Of a DNA stretch of 64,000 bases, positions 10,742 through 21,537 are shown piece after piece. The DNA is taken from the NCBI RefSeq assembly GCF_040954645.1, contig NC_092810.1:11146377-11210376 (forward strand), in the 5' to 3' direction. The notes under the pieces were generated by a model. It made no database searches and was not told where the DNA came from. It was given only the letters and a program-made list of their open reading frames with translations. This stretch comes from Diabrotica undecimpunctata (Eukaryota; Arthropoda; Insecta; Coleoptera; Chrysomelidae). Numbering within the stretch: position 1 is the stretch's first letter; every line of letters begins with the position of its first letter. The position numbers were made by a program, and so were the translations under genes.

Positions 10742-12115
10742 TTACAAATCCAAATCAGATTCAGAAGATGAACTTTCAGAACCAAGATTTATAATAACTG
10801 GCTCGATCATTTTATCAGTAATATTGTCCAGCTTCCACATTTTTTCCTCTTCTTTAATAGTGTGATTTACTGCCTTTTCCCAGTTTTCAGGTTTTACATT
10901 ATTTACGGCCTCCAAAAACAACTGTTTAACATCATGAATTTTAAAAGTGGTATTTTTTCTTGAAACTTCACTCTTTATCTGTGCCCATACCAGTTCAATC
11001 GGGTTTAATTCACAATGATATGGTGGGGATCTAAGTACTGTCATTCCACGATTTTTGGCAATTTCATCAATTTCGTAATTTTTAAATTTTTCTTCATGAA
11101 GGGCACATAACGAATAAAGTTCCTTTCTTATAGATCCGGGATGGTACGTAATATTTTTTGAACTCAGCCAATTCTGCAAGTCTTTTTTTAACCACTTGGT
11201 TGTGGGCAGTCCTTCTATAAGTCTGGACTGATATTTATCCATTACTATTACACAGTTCTTAGGAAGAAGATCTATCATTTGTTCGAACCATTCTTGAAAG
11301 ACATCAGCGTTCATGTCTTCATGGTAGTCACCGGTACGAGTTGACTCAAAAGTTAATAGACCACCTTCAACAAAACCGTCTGAACTGCCAATGTGTACTA
11401 TTATCAGCCTGCGTCCCTTTCCTGATGGTGGGTTTAAACCAGTAGATAAGTTATTTACAAAAGCGTGCCTTTGACTTGTAACAGTTTCATCCTGCCAAAA
11501 TTTATTTGGTGTATGACCCTCGTTGATCCATGTTTCATCAAGATAAAATATTTTTCTTTTTTGGTTTCTCATTTCCTTTATGGTTCTTAGAAAATGTCTT
11601 CTCCATATGACAATATCGCTTCTTTCTAATAAAATAGACTTTCTGGGATTCTTTTTCCAGCGGAAGCCTATTTCTTTTAAAAGTTTCCATAACGTACTTC
11701 GACTCATTTCTGGGTAATCCTTATCATCTCGAACTGAGACAAGAACTTTATCCAATGTTGGAAATTCTTGTCTAAAGAAGAATTCATGCACTTTCCGTCG
11801 AAGTCCTTCTTTAAAATGATATTCTATTTGAAATTTTGGTTTCCCTGGAGCATTACGTGGCATTTGAAAACTACCACATTTCTCTTCTTTAATAACTCTG
11901 TAAATCGTAGATTTCCCAACACCAAGTGTACTGCTAACTAACTCAACGGTCTCATCAACACTTTCACATAAACGTTTGTCTGTAAATGATTTAAAACAAT
12001 TAAATATTAATGTTTTTTCATTAACTGTTAAAGGACCAATTTTTAGGCGTTTACACGGCACTTCCAAATTTTCCATAACACTATTATAGTATACACAATA
12101 AACTGCACCTTGCAA
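10742..12115 (-). CDS. intact IS630/Tc1-type DDE transposase-like protein
   Basis: A single uninterrupted minus-strand ORF of 457 codons; MENLEVPCKR at 12076 is an alternative start. The N-terminus holds an HTH (STLGVGKSTIYRVIKEEK), followed by a second DNA-binding-like region (STLWKLLKEIGFRW). The catalytic core shows FYLDETWINEG with the first Asp, HAFVNNLSTGLNPPSGKGRR, GDYHEDMNADVFQEWFEQ, and CVIVMDKYQSRL with the second Asp. It ends with PPYHCELNPIELVWAQIKSE carrying the Glu. It belongs to the same family as the broken copy at 22270-23503, where the second motif reads VIVMDNASYHS. Here that motif appears about two residues shorter and the usual Asn after Asp is Lys. No inverted repeats were found around it. 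It could be a young transposon or a retained (domesticated) copy; the sequence alone does not decide. Confidence 0.8.
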   Translation of the reverse strand: MQGAVYCVYYNSVMENLEVPCKRLKIGPLTVNEKTLIFNCFKSFTDKRLCESVDETVELVSSTLGVGKSTIYRVIKEEKCGSFQMPRNAPGKPKFQIEYHFKEGLRRKVHEFFFRQEFPTLDKVLVSVRDDKDYPEMSRSTLWKLLKEIGFRWKKNPRKSILLERSDIVIWRRHFLRTIKEMRNQKRKIFYLDETWINEGHTPNKFWQDETVTSQRHAFVNNLSTGLNPPSGKGRRLIIVHIGSSDGFVEGGLLTFESTRTGDYHEDMNADVFQEWFEQMIDLLPKNCVIVMDKYQSRLIEGLPTTKWLKKDLQNWLSSKNITYHPGSIRKELYSLCALHEEKFKNYEIDEIAKNRGMTVLRSPPYHCELNPIELVWAQIKSEVSRKNTTFKIHDVKQLFLEAVNNVKPENWEKAVNHTIKEEEKMWKLDNITDKMIEPVIINLGSESSSSESDLDL

Positions 12116-12320
12116 CTGAAGTACCTACTTTTAGTGAACTGTTAAGAATTTTGAATACGCCACTTGGACCTTCCTACAAAATGGAAAAACCCACTATCAC
12201 ATTTTCTGTGGAATAAGTTTAGAAGATAATTATCTAGTCAATTACTGTCGTAGATTCCTGGAATTAAAGAATTAAATGTTTGATTGTTGAAACCCTTACT
12301 TCGTGGAATGCACTCATTTC

Positions 12321-12348
12321 AGATAAAATAAAACGTTTTATTTTATCT
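12321..12348. repeat. perfect 28-bp palindrome
   Basis: agataaaataaaac is followed at once by its exact reverse complement gttttattttatct, with no spacer. It lies about 200 bp upstream of the intact transposase-like ORF. Confidence 0.8.
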
Positions 12349-13037
12349 AAAGAATTAAACTTTATTTTGCAAACAGGTAGGTACTGATTAAACTTTTATG
12401 GGTTATATATAACCAATAAAATAAACATTTTACATTTCTTGTAAATTCATTAGTACCTGTTAACCTCCATCACTCCGACACTGGCAACCTTATTTAGGGA
12501 TTAGTAATCCTCACAACTATTGTATTCTATTCTGCTCCAACCTTTATACCTGGTGGTCATACTCAATTTAAAATTGTTTTCCTATATACTTCTGTAAACT
12601 TGTTGACAAATATCTGTTTTTCATTGAGTCACCCGTATCAACAGTTTAGGGATTTGCATACATAATTTATTGTTTTATTACTCTCTCATACATAAAAATA
12701 CACTATAGTGAAGTAGCGAGCCAGCCTATGGAACTGGCAGAATATGAAGACGTGGATTCAAAAAACCTTCGTTGCAACAATTTCTAAGTTGAATTGGTAG
12801 TCAACAATATTTCCTGATTTTAAAACACTTAATTTTATATAGCACAATATTACAAAAAAACTTTGTTACAGAACGTACGTGTTTAATTAAAATTAATTTT
12901 ATTCGTTATTTTTCGGTTATATACGATGAGAAGTTTAACTTCGTACGTGAATAAGTTTTGCAAAGTGACCGAGATTATTAGGTCGTACTGCCCAACTTAA
13001 GAAGCGAATACTTAATGCCTTAATTGCCTTAAATGAC

Positions 13038-13079
13038 AATGATGATGATAATGATGTGTACATCATTATCATCATCATT
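13038..13079. repeat. perfect hairpin of GAT/ATC repeats
   Basis: Two 20-nt arms (aatgatgatgataatgatgt and its exact complement) are separated by only gt. It could arise from a trinucleotide microsatellite that was inverted. Confidence 0.75.
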
Positions 13080-13571
13080 TTCATTACCTTATTTATATTT
13101 TTCCTTTTAAAAATAGTTGTTATAATCAGCAAAATTTAGTTTTTTGCAATTTATGGCGAAATGTTTGCAGTTTGCTTCAAATTACTGGTTTAGTAGCTTC
13201 AATTATTTACTGTTAGTGTTAGTTATTGTTCTAATTACAACTACAACAACTTATAGTTTTCCTGCTACTAAATAATAGCTCTGGCAAAAAAAACAAAGTT
13301 TTTATCGTTGTGAACTAAGTTGTTGTTGACGTTTTTTTTGCAAAGTATGTAAAGGCATCAATAAATCATACTTTAAAAACAAAAATACACTACCTGGTAA
13401 ATATGTTGCAATTGTTATCTTATATAGTAATCGCTAATTATTAATATTAAATGTCCGGAAGTTTTTCCATTTAATTTGTTTTTGTCGTATCCATTTATCA
13501 TAATATTATTTTCTCGTTTTTATTTTTCTACTCCGTCTTGTCAATAATTCTTACTATTACGTATACCTACA

Positions 13572-14303
13572 CAGAGGCGGCTTTGGGCGCGGGCGATGTG
13601 GGCCACAGCACACGGCCACGCGGTGCGAGGGGCCTCGCTCCATGGAGATTTATAGAAAAACCTAAGATATGAACGCGCCGAAAAAAGTGCTTGCGTCGCT
13701 ATCGCTCGCGAGAAATCCCCTCCGCAATGCACGTCACTGCTTGCCTAAAAAAGGGTATTCCCCTGAAATTGCGTTCCTATTGCTAGCGAAGAATTTCCGC
13801 TGCACGTCGCCATCCAAAACAAAATAGGGTATTCCACGTTCGTCAAACAACAGCCTCCCCCTGCACACCGCGACATTCTATTTAAGAAATTAAAACTGTG
13901 GTTCACTGTTTCAAAACGCTGTTTTGTAACTATACCTACTTAAAAAATAATAAATACCTACCCTAGTACTTAACTATTGATTTATTGTTTGTGATGTAAA
14001 GAAAAATAGTTGTAGGTACAGCTAGATTACGAGCACGTAATTAAACAATTCAACAATGTAAAAAGTAGAAAATTTCTGTCTATAATATTTAAATTAAATT
14101 GTTTTTTAACGTTTGTAGGTCTTATCCTAATATCCTAAATATTTTTTGGTTAGTTGTGAGTTTGACTAGATTTAGCATTAATAAAAGTTCAATAATGAAA
14201 TGACACATATTTTTTGTTTTAAAAAATCTGTGTTTACGCGCGAGCAGAGGGCCTCGCAAAATGTATCTTGCCCTCATAAAATTATGATCTTGCGCCGCCA
14301 CTG
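13572..14303. mobile_element. probable hAT-like MITE
   Basis: The ends cagaggcgg (13572) and its near complement ccgccactg (14303) match the CAG(A/T)GGCGG termini common in hAT elements. The first 300 bp are strikingly GC-rich for this window (gggcgcgggcg, cacggccacgcgg). gcgaggggcctcgc near the left finds a partial counterpart gagggcctcgc at 14245. The flanking 8-mers (tacctaca and attataca) agree only in their last four bases, so the target duplication is not proven. Confidence 0.45.
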
Positions 14304-14308
14304 ATTAT

Positions 14309-15444
14309 ACAGGGTAGCGAAAAAGTATCGAAATACGGTAATTTCTCTGAAACCATTGAATATATATTTATTCTAGGATCACGAATGAGATGATATTATG
14401 CATTTTAGAGAGAACATTTCAAATTTATGTGATGTCAGCGTTTAGCGTATCGCCGCCATTTTGATTTTTTTAAATAGCAACTAAGTCGGGTGATATATCA
14501 TAGAAAAGCTTATTTTTTCTTGGTACACCACTGACAGATAGGTAATCTAAAACTAAAACCAGTATACAATAAAATGTAAAGTTTTAAATTAGTCTTACCT
14601 GTATTTGATATTTGCAGTGTTTAAAAGTAATTTAAGAATAATGCCAAACTTATTAGAAAGAGAACTAATCTAGGTACTAATGTTAATTGCTTATGGTGAT
14701 AAGAACGTACTTACGAAGAAATATCTATAAATTCTATAAATAGATCAACGGTTACTAAAATTTTTTATGACTGTAGATGTTCTTGTAGATGTTCAAGAAA
14801 ATCCTAAAACATCTACCTATAAACTACCTAGAAATCACAGTGTTAGCAGGACGGTACAAAACTTTTTATATAAAAATAAGTTCCACCCTTATAAAATCAA
14901 AACCACCAAGAATTAACAAAAGATGATTTTAATCGGAGATTAGAGTTTTGTGAAACATTTTTAGAAAAAATTGATAGACAAAACGATTTTTTAGATTCCC
15001 TTGTATATAGTAATGAAGCGACATGCTGCTTGAACGGTACTGTTAACAGATACAATTGCCGATATTCGTCAGATTCCAATCCACACTGAATGGATGGTAG
15101 TCACATACAATATTCACAAATAAAAAACCATATGATAGGTCCGTTTTAAATCAAATAATCAATTTATTTCCAAATATGACAGTGTGGTTTCAAAAAGATG
15201 CACACTATTATAAATTGTTAGGCAATATTTGAATACTGTTTTGTTCCAAATATGGATTGATCGAATTGAATGGTCGGCAAGATCTCCCAATTTGACTTCA
15301 CGTGATTTTTTTATGGGGCTATCTTTAGGACCGAGTATATGTAAACAGACTAATTTAAATGATTTAAAGGATCGCATACGTCTTGAAATGCAAGCAGTTT
15401 GTCCAGAACTGATCATTGATTCTATTCGAAACTTTCAAAGATAG
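14309..15444 (+). pseudogene. DUF4817/mariner-like transposase relic
   Basis: acagggtagcgaaaaagtat at 14309 looks like a mariner-type end. Decayed coding follows from MPNLLERELI near 14641: VSRTVQNFLYKNKFHPYKI (HTH of the type seen at 5944-7011), then DRIEWSARSPNLTSRDFF, a corrupted SPDLTPLDFF motif with the third acidic residue kept. It ends at FQR with a stop at 15444. Many stops and frameshifts lie between, and no right end is found before a LINE begins at about 15551. Confidence 0.65.
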
Positions 15445-15550
15445 ATTATATTATTGCCAAGAAATAGATGGCAAACACTTTGAGCACCTTTTGTAATTTA
15501 TTTTAATTGTTACTTTTCAAAATTAATATAAATTAGAAAAGAAAAGAAAA

Positions 15551-16112
15551 TCAAACCGGAGAAATAAAGAGAAGGATACGGTTGGCTTGGGTATCTTTCG
15601 GAAAACTTTCCTATATATTAAAAAATAGAAAATACCCCCAATATTTAAAAATAAGAGTCTTCAACCAATGTATACTTCCTGTTCTCACCTACGGTTCTTA
15701 AACTTGGACGTTTACAAAGGAAAACATGGAAAAAATAGCAAAGACCCAAAGAGCCATGGAAAGGCAAATGCTGAACATCAGGCTATCAGACAAGAAAAGA
15801 AGTACTTCGATCGGCAACAAAACAAAAGTGACCGATGTATTAACGCAGATAGCAAAACTTAAGTGGAAGTTCGCTGGACATACCATAAGACAGAAAGACG
15901 ACAGATGGAATAAGATGATTATACACTGAAGACCATATAGTTACAAACGAAAAAGAGGAAGGCCACAAATGAGATGGTCAGATGACTTGAAGAAATACGC
16001 AGGCCCGAAGTGGCTACAAACTGCCTACAATAGAGAGACGTGGAAGAAGGAAGATGAGGCCTATGTCCAAAATTGGACAGCAAGGGCTGTATAGTTAGAT
16101 AGATAGATAGAT
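15551..16112 (+). pseudogene. RTE-type LINE, 3' coding end and tail
   Basis: Encodes the C-terminal region of an RTE-like endonuclease-reverse transcriptase: CILPVLTYGS, TQRAMERQMLNIRL, KLKWKFAGH, DDRWNK, KRGRPQMRWSDDLKKY and WKKEEDAYVQNW. One stop splits TYGS*TWTF and another follows MIIH. It ends in a short (GATA)n run at 16098-16112, a typical LINE tail. The same family appears at 33860 and 57640. Confidence 0.8.
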
Positions 16113-16124
16113 GGTGTATTAAAT

Positions 16125-16660
16125 TAGTAATATTCAGCAGTCTTCGTCTCCTTCGGAGCACTTTGGCTGGGTGCCGCCAGTATTTCGACTGTTTTTTGGT
16201 CGCTGGTGTCTACCAGTGGATTCATGTTTCATCGATGGTTACGAAACAGCGTAGAAAATCCTTCGGATTACGCTTAAATAGCGTCAAACAGTGCTCTGAA
16301 GTGGTCTCACGGTTAAGCTTGTTGTCCGGAGTGAGCAAACGTGGCAATCATCGCGCCGACAGCTTTCTCGTGCCCAAAATTTCACGCAGGATATGATACA
16401 CTTGGTCTTTTGAAATGGTTCTGCCTCAACTATCTCGCGTAACTTCAGTCGGCAGTCTGCCAATAAGAGACCCTGGATTTTTATCACGTTATCCTCAGTG
16501 GTAGCCAATTTCAGGTACCTTAAACTTGTTAAACCAATTTTTGACGCTTGCCATCGAAAGGGAAGAGTCATTGCACACAACATCCAAGTGCTCTTTGATT
16601 TCGCTGCTCGATTTCCCTTACAAAAACAAAAATACAAACAAACGTCCGATTCAGCTGAAA
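16125..16660 (-). pseudogene. mariner transposase N-terminal half
   Basis: On the minus strand, in shifting frames, it reads FCKGNRAAKSKSTW, ATTEDNVIKIQGLLLADCRL, SKDQVYHILREILGTRKLS, ARWLPRLLTPDNKLNR, FVTIDETWIHWYTPATKKQS and KYWRHPAK. These are unmistakable mariner motifs including the first catalytic Asp (IDETW). The rest of the catalytic domain is missing because the copy is cut near 16125. At least four frameshifts are needed to read it. Confidence 0.85.
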
Positions 16661-16729
16661 TTTTGACATTAGCTCTCTACGAGAATGTATTACGCAATAG
16701 CAGATTTTTCTTGAGATAGTGGCGCCATC

Positions 16730-17233
16730 AGGCGGTGAGGCTAAGTACTTATCAGATCGCCTACGTATTATTTACATTGACATGAATTAGACAAATTAGA
16801 CTGTTTTAGAAAAGGTACTGGGGTGCTTGGCATATAAAATTAAGGAGTATAGAAGGAATGGAAATCAAAAATTTCTTAGTATTACAGTTTAATTTATATT
16901 CATTCTTATTAATAAGAGCAAGTTGACTTGAAAACAACATCTGCTTTGTGATTCGTATTTTTCAAGAATAATTTCAAACACTGAATAATAGGTTTACATT
17001 AGATGGATTTAACCCCCTAATCCTGCGATTTGCATACCAAATGAGGATAGTAGCCAGTTTATTACGCTTTTCTATTCTTGAATTTAGGATAATCTACAAA
17101 TAAAGTAAAATGTTTATCCAGCAATCTTTTAACATTACCACAATACAGCCATTAAAAGGAAACTATTATTTTTTGATACATCACTTACACTTGGATGTTA
17201 TCATTTTCTTGGGTCACAATAAACTTATTGTTT
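16730..17233. other. unassigned AT-rich spacer
   Basis: No gene or element end is recognised between the mariner relic and the Penelope-like element. Confidence 0.3.
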
Positions 17234-17963
17234 GTAACAATAAAACACTGAAAACTTTGTTTTCAAAACTTCCACAAAATTTATTTTAAATTCTTATCAC
17301 TACAGCTGTTTCGGCTAATTGCCTTTCTCAAGTGATCTGTTTTTGGCATGGGTTTACACTTTATAGTCTCTAATGAAATAGGTTGAGGAGGGGAGAACTG
17401 TTTGTTTCAAGCTGGTCATTCAGAATTATATCTGTGTTTTTTAATTTCTTGATTTCCATAGATTCTAACAAAGATAGCTTAAGGCCTTTATTTTGAATGT
17501 GTAGAATTTTAAATTCGTCATTAGAAATGATTCGTCAAAGAATGATTATGATCTAGAAGGTGAAGTGCGTATGTAGAATCTGTTTTTCTATTATTGAAAG
17601 CCCTTTTATGTTCTGCTATTCGTTTATTAAAATTTCTACCAGTTTGACCGATGGAAGTTTTTGGAGTCGCCACATTTAAGTTTGTACACACCACTGTGTA
17701 AGTGTTTTTTATGTTGGCTCTTGTTGTTTTTAATATATTTGCCTAGGTTGTTATTTGTTCTGAAAGCTGGTGTTATTCCTTTCTTTTTTATGTGTTTGGC
17801 TATTTTTGTTGATATTTTGCCTGTATATGTAATCGAGCAGAAGGTACTGGGTTTTTTCTCTGGTGGTGGAAATACTAAGTTCAGGGCTTTCTTGTGTAGT
17901 TTTTGATTTAACATTTTATTAATTGTTTGTTCGTTGTATCCATTGTTTACTGCTATTTGCTTA
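17234..17963 (-). pseudogene. inverted partial copy of the Penelope 3' third
   Basis: Minus-strand translation begins NNGYNEQTINKML and continues KKALNLVFPPPEKKPSTF and YTGKISTKIAKHIKKKG. It then reads RTNNNLGKYIKNN and SGVYKLKCGDSKNF before going out of frame inside the GIY-YIG domain, where two bases are missing relative to the + strand copy at 20320. It lacks the insertion at 19031, so it shows the uninterrupted target. Similarity to the sense copy ends at about 17963, where the sense RT starts. Confidence 0.85.
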
Positions 17964-19030
17964 ATATACTATAATAACAAAACAATAGAATTTTTAAATA
18001 ATCAAAACATTGAAACGTTACACAAAGATCCAACAAAAAAGTATCAAAAACAAATTAAGCTAGCGTTAGAAAATTCAAAATCAATAGTAAATCCAATAGA
18101 ACAGAAATACCTCAGTATCATGAACCCACAGCCTCTTAAATTATACTCTTTCATTAAACTACACAAACCGGATCACCCAATAAGACCTGTAGTGTCTTTT
18201 TATACAGCTCCGTCATATAAACTTTCAAAAAAACTGTTAGAGATTATTTTAGAACACACTAAATTTTCACCTAAATTTACCATAAAAAATACAATAGAAC
18301 TAGTTAATAAAATACAACATTTTCAGTTACCTAACAACTCCAGATTAATTTCATTTGACGTAAAAAATCTTTTTTCTAGTATCGCTCCTACAGAAACTTT
18401 TATTCTAGTAAAAAACCTTTTAGACCAAAATAGTACAAATCCAATCAGTACATCTGAAATTTTACATCTTCTTGAAGTTTGCATAAACCAGAACTACTTT
18501 GAATTTAATAATGAATTATATACAAAAAACAGTACAGGACTTATAATGGGCAATCCTCTAAGCCCATTGCTATCAGATATTTTTATGGATCATCTAGAGA
18601 CAAAGATTTCAAAACATCCCATATTCAAACAGTTTTTATATTGGTGGAGATACGTAGACGACGTACTGGTATGTTTCACAGGAACTAACAGGCAACTCGA
18701 CCAATTTTTATCGTATATTAATTCTTTTCATAGTCATATTGAATTTACAATAGAAACAGAACAAAATCAATCCATACATTTTTTAGATTTAAAAATTACC
18801 AGACTTAAAAACAGACATGACTTCTCCATATTTCATAAACCTACCCATACTGACACGACTATTCACAATTCATCATCCCATCCCACACAACATAAACTGG
18901 CAGCCTATCATAGTATGTTATATAGATTAACAGCAATTCCTATGTCAAAATACAATTTTGAGACAGAATTAAATATCGTTAAGCAAATAGCAGTAAACAA
19001 TGGATACAACGAACAAACAATTAATAAAAT
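17964..19030 (+). pseudogene. Penelope-like reverse transcriptase domain
   Basis: An open frame (reading from 17934 to 19103) encodes most of a PLE reverse transcriptase. It shows LKLYSFIKLHKP, HPIRPVVS, LISFDVKNLFSSI (first Asp), GLIMGNPLSPLLSDIFMD, WWRYVDDVLVCF with the YVDD catalytic box, and SIHFLDLKITR. The N-terminal end of the protein is missing because the inverted copy abuts it. After NKIH at 19030 the frame runs into the inserted sequence and stops at 19103. RT motifs look intact, but as arranged the element cannot make the full RT-endonuclease. Confidence 0.85.
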
Positions 19031-20067
19031 CCACAAGGAATCTACGTTCCTGTATTTGGCTGTATACCATATATTAAAAAAATTTATTAAAAATCCTTTG
19101 TAAAAGGTATATATTTTTAAAAACCCAAACGGGCTGTTTTAGACAAAACGTTTTCGGAATCCATTATTCCATCATCAGTGTCCTATAAAATATATAACCA
19201 CTTAATTAAAAAGAACGTGAAGTTAAAATTTTGACCAAGGTTAATGTAAAGTGTGGTTAATACTTACTAGGAGTACATGAATGTAGCCACTAAATACATG
19301 GGTAAAAACCCGTTAACAAATAATTAGTTACATTTGTTTTACATTATATTATATAAATTATTAGGATGTTAAAGTTACCGTTGGATTAGGTAACATGGTG
19401 ACATATGACTCCACGTTGAAGTTGCAAGTCCTGAGACGGTGTGTCTACGAGGACTTAATGGAAGCAACTGATTGAAATGACAATGTTGACAAGTTAGGAC
19501 GGAACAAGTAACAGAGTAGTCAATATAACTGTATGTGTCTACTTAAGACAAAAGCCAACGTTAATTAAATTTGTTAAAGTAATATATTTTTTGATATTAA
19601 ATAATATAACAGTATCAACCATCAATGTTGTTGTTTTTTTTAAAAATTGATTTTTATGTGTATGAGATGAAATGTGGAGAGAAGATAATGTGGTTATAGT
19701 TAGGCAACCAACTATGCATGGGTGTGGTAGTGTAATGAAAAAGAGATTTTTATATTTAGGCCCTTTATGTTTCTTCAACATTTGGTACTTGGAAAATAGA
19801 AAATAGACACATGTAGAAGGTTGAGTTATAGAAATTTTGTTTGATATTGGTGGAAAATGAATGAATATATTTAAAATATGAAAGTGTTCTTACATGAATG
19901 AAATAAAACTTTTGTAGTATAATGGTCATGTGAAATTTAACTTATAACTCGATTATAGAAGGCCCTGTATGTCAAAAAACAACATTTGGTACCTGGTAAA
20001 TGTAAAACTAATTAAGTTATAAGTACATGAAATTAAATATCTGGTAGGGTGTTAACAGACTAAGTGG
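19031..20067. mobile_element. 1.04-kb insertion with 12-bp target duplication
   Basis: aattaataaaat at 19019-19030 is repeated at 20068-20079. The inverted copy at 17234-17963 reads straight across this point without the insert. The insert starts ccac and ends gtgg. It contains an internal direct repeat of about 35 bp (ggccctttatgt...catttggtac near 19757 and again near 19962). Near its left end, on the minus strand at 19140-19200, it has a ctgatga...gaaa motif resembling a hammerhead ribozyme core. No protein is recognised. The long target duplication suggests a retroelement-type insertion rather than a cut-and-paste one. Confidence 0.7.
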
Positions 20068-20079
20068 AATTAATAAAAT

Positions 20080-20610
20080 GTTAAATCAAAAACTACACAA
20101 GAAAGCCCTGAACTTAGTATTTCCACCACCAGAGAAAAACCCAGTACCTTCTGCTCGATTACATATACAGGCAAAATATCAACAAAAATAGCCAAACACA
20201 TAAAAAAGAAAGGAATAACACCAGCTTTCAGAACAAATAACAACCTAGGCAAATATATTAAAAACAACAAGAGCCAACATAAAAAACACTTACACAGTGG
20301 TGTGTACAAACTTAAATGTGGCGACTGCCCAAAAACTTACATTGGTCAAACAGGTAGAAATTTTAATAAACGAATAGCAGAACATAAAAGGGCTTTCAAT
20401 AATAGAAAAACAGATTCTACATACGCACTTCACCTTCTAGATCATAATCATTCTGTTAATGACGAATTTAAAATTCTACACATTCAAAATAAAGGCCTTA
20501 AGCTATCTTTGTTAGAATCTATGGAAATCAACAAATTAAAAAACACAGATATAATTCTGAATGACCAGCTTGAGACAAACAGTTCTCGCCTCCTCAACCT
20601 ATTTCATTAG
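20080..20610 (+). pseudogene. Penelope GIY-YIG endonuclease domain
   Basis: Continues the PLE after the insertion: KKALNLVFPPPEKNP is followed by a one-base deletion in an A-run (the inverted copy has the extra base). The open frame then runs from 20302 with YKLKCGDCPKTYIGQTGRNF and NKRIAEHKRAF, the GIY-YIG core. Next come LHLLDHNHSVNDEFKIL and SLLESMEINKLK, ending at LFH and a stop at 20608-20610. The endonuclease is the one that primes PLE integration. This copy is inactive because of the frameshift and the insert. Confidence 0.85.
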
Positions 20611-20746
20611 AGACTAAAAAGTGTAAACCCATGCCAAAAACAGATCATTTGAGAAAGGCAATTAGCCGAAACAGCTGTAGTGATAAGAATTTAAAATAAA
20701 TTTTGTGGAAGTTTTAAAAACATAGTTTTCAGTGTTTTATTGTTAC

Positions 20747-21537
20747 ATAAAATGAATTTCCATCAAGTAACGGTCGAATCCATCAACAACTTATTGTTTC
20801 TTAAAATTTTTGGAGGAATGTAGACTGGAAAAATCCAGCCTCAATTAAATTTGGTAACATCGGAAGATACATTCATATCCTGTGTAAATAACCAATAAAA
20901 TTTACATATTATTGTTTTTATAACAACCACTATTTATTTTAATAAACGCATTAGATACTTAATGTTGCTGTAAAAGCAACATTAGTTAGTTTTATGTGGA
21001 TTTATGATGTGAATGGACGCAAAAACACAATATATAATCAGGTGACGCATTGGAGAAACCAACCTTGTCTTAAGTTCAATTCAAAAGTTTGGTTAACACT
21101 TTGTTGTGTTAGTTTTCGCTGTTTATATCCCGACAATTTATTGTGTTCAAATCAATCATGTTTTCGCCGTACTTCTATATTGTAAAGTGAGTAAATACAT
21201 TTTGGCTTCCTGTTTTGGACCTAAGCAAATTGTTTTTGCCAAATTTATATATGTACTAGCATTTATTAGGTTGTTTTTAAATACTTAAAAAATATTTATT
21301 ATACATTTTAAAATATATAATTTTTTATTAATTAACTAAGAAATATAATATTTTTTAAATTTATTTCTTCACTAAATAATGAAGACTATTACTGCTGTTT
21401 TGACATAATTGACTGCGTTTCTATATATTACATGGTTTCTTTGATTTCATTTCTTGAGTATTTATTTTCGAATTATTTGAAGTATTCCATAATATGCTGT
21501 ATCAAACACAGTTTGTTAATCTATAAAATAAAGGTAT
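20747..21537. other. unassigned AT-rich spacer
   Basis: No gene or repeat boundary is recognised; only short chance ORFs are present. Confidence 0.3.

Larger units (their letters stand above)
12117..13571. other. unassigned sequence with two palindromes
   Basis: Apart from the palindromes at 12321 and 13038 nothing is recognised. The short minus-strand ORF at 12935-13132 mostly reads through the GAT repeat. Confidence 0.3.
17234..20746 (+). mobile_element. Penelope-like element with inverted 5' partial copy
   Basis: A 5'-truncated Penelope-like retroelement on the + strand (RT, then GIY-YIG endonuclease). It is preceded by an inverted copy of its own 3' third (17234-17963). Both outer ends carry gtaacaataaaacactgaaaac or its complement, so the whole is bounded by inverted terminal sequence. 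Penelope elements are known for such pseudo-LTRs in direct or inverted order. A separate 1-kb insertion (19031-20067) splits the ORF between RT and endonuclease. Confidence 0.85.

Noticed and set aside
16281..16637. 117-codon minus-strand ORF with apparent continuous coding
   Set aside because: As a protein it is chimeric: it crosses several mariner frames, so it is annotated as part of the mariner pseudogene rather than a gene.
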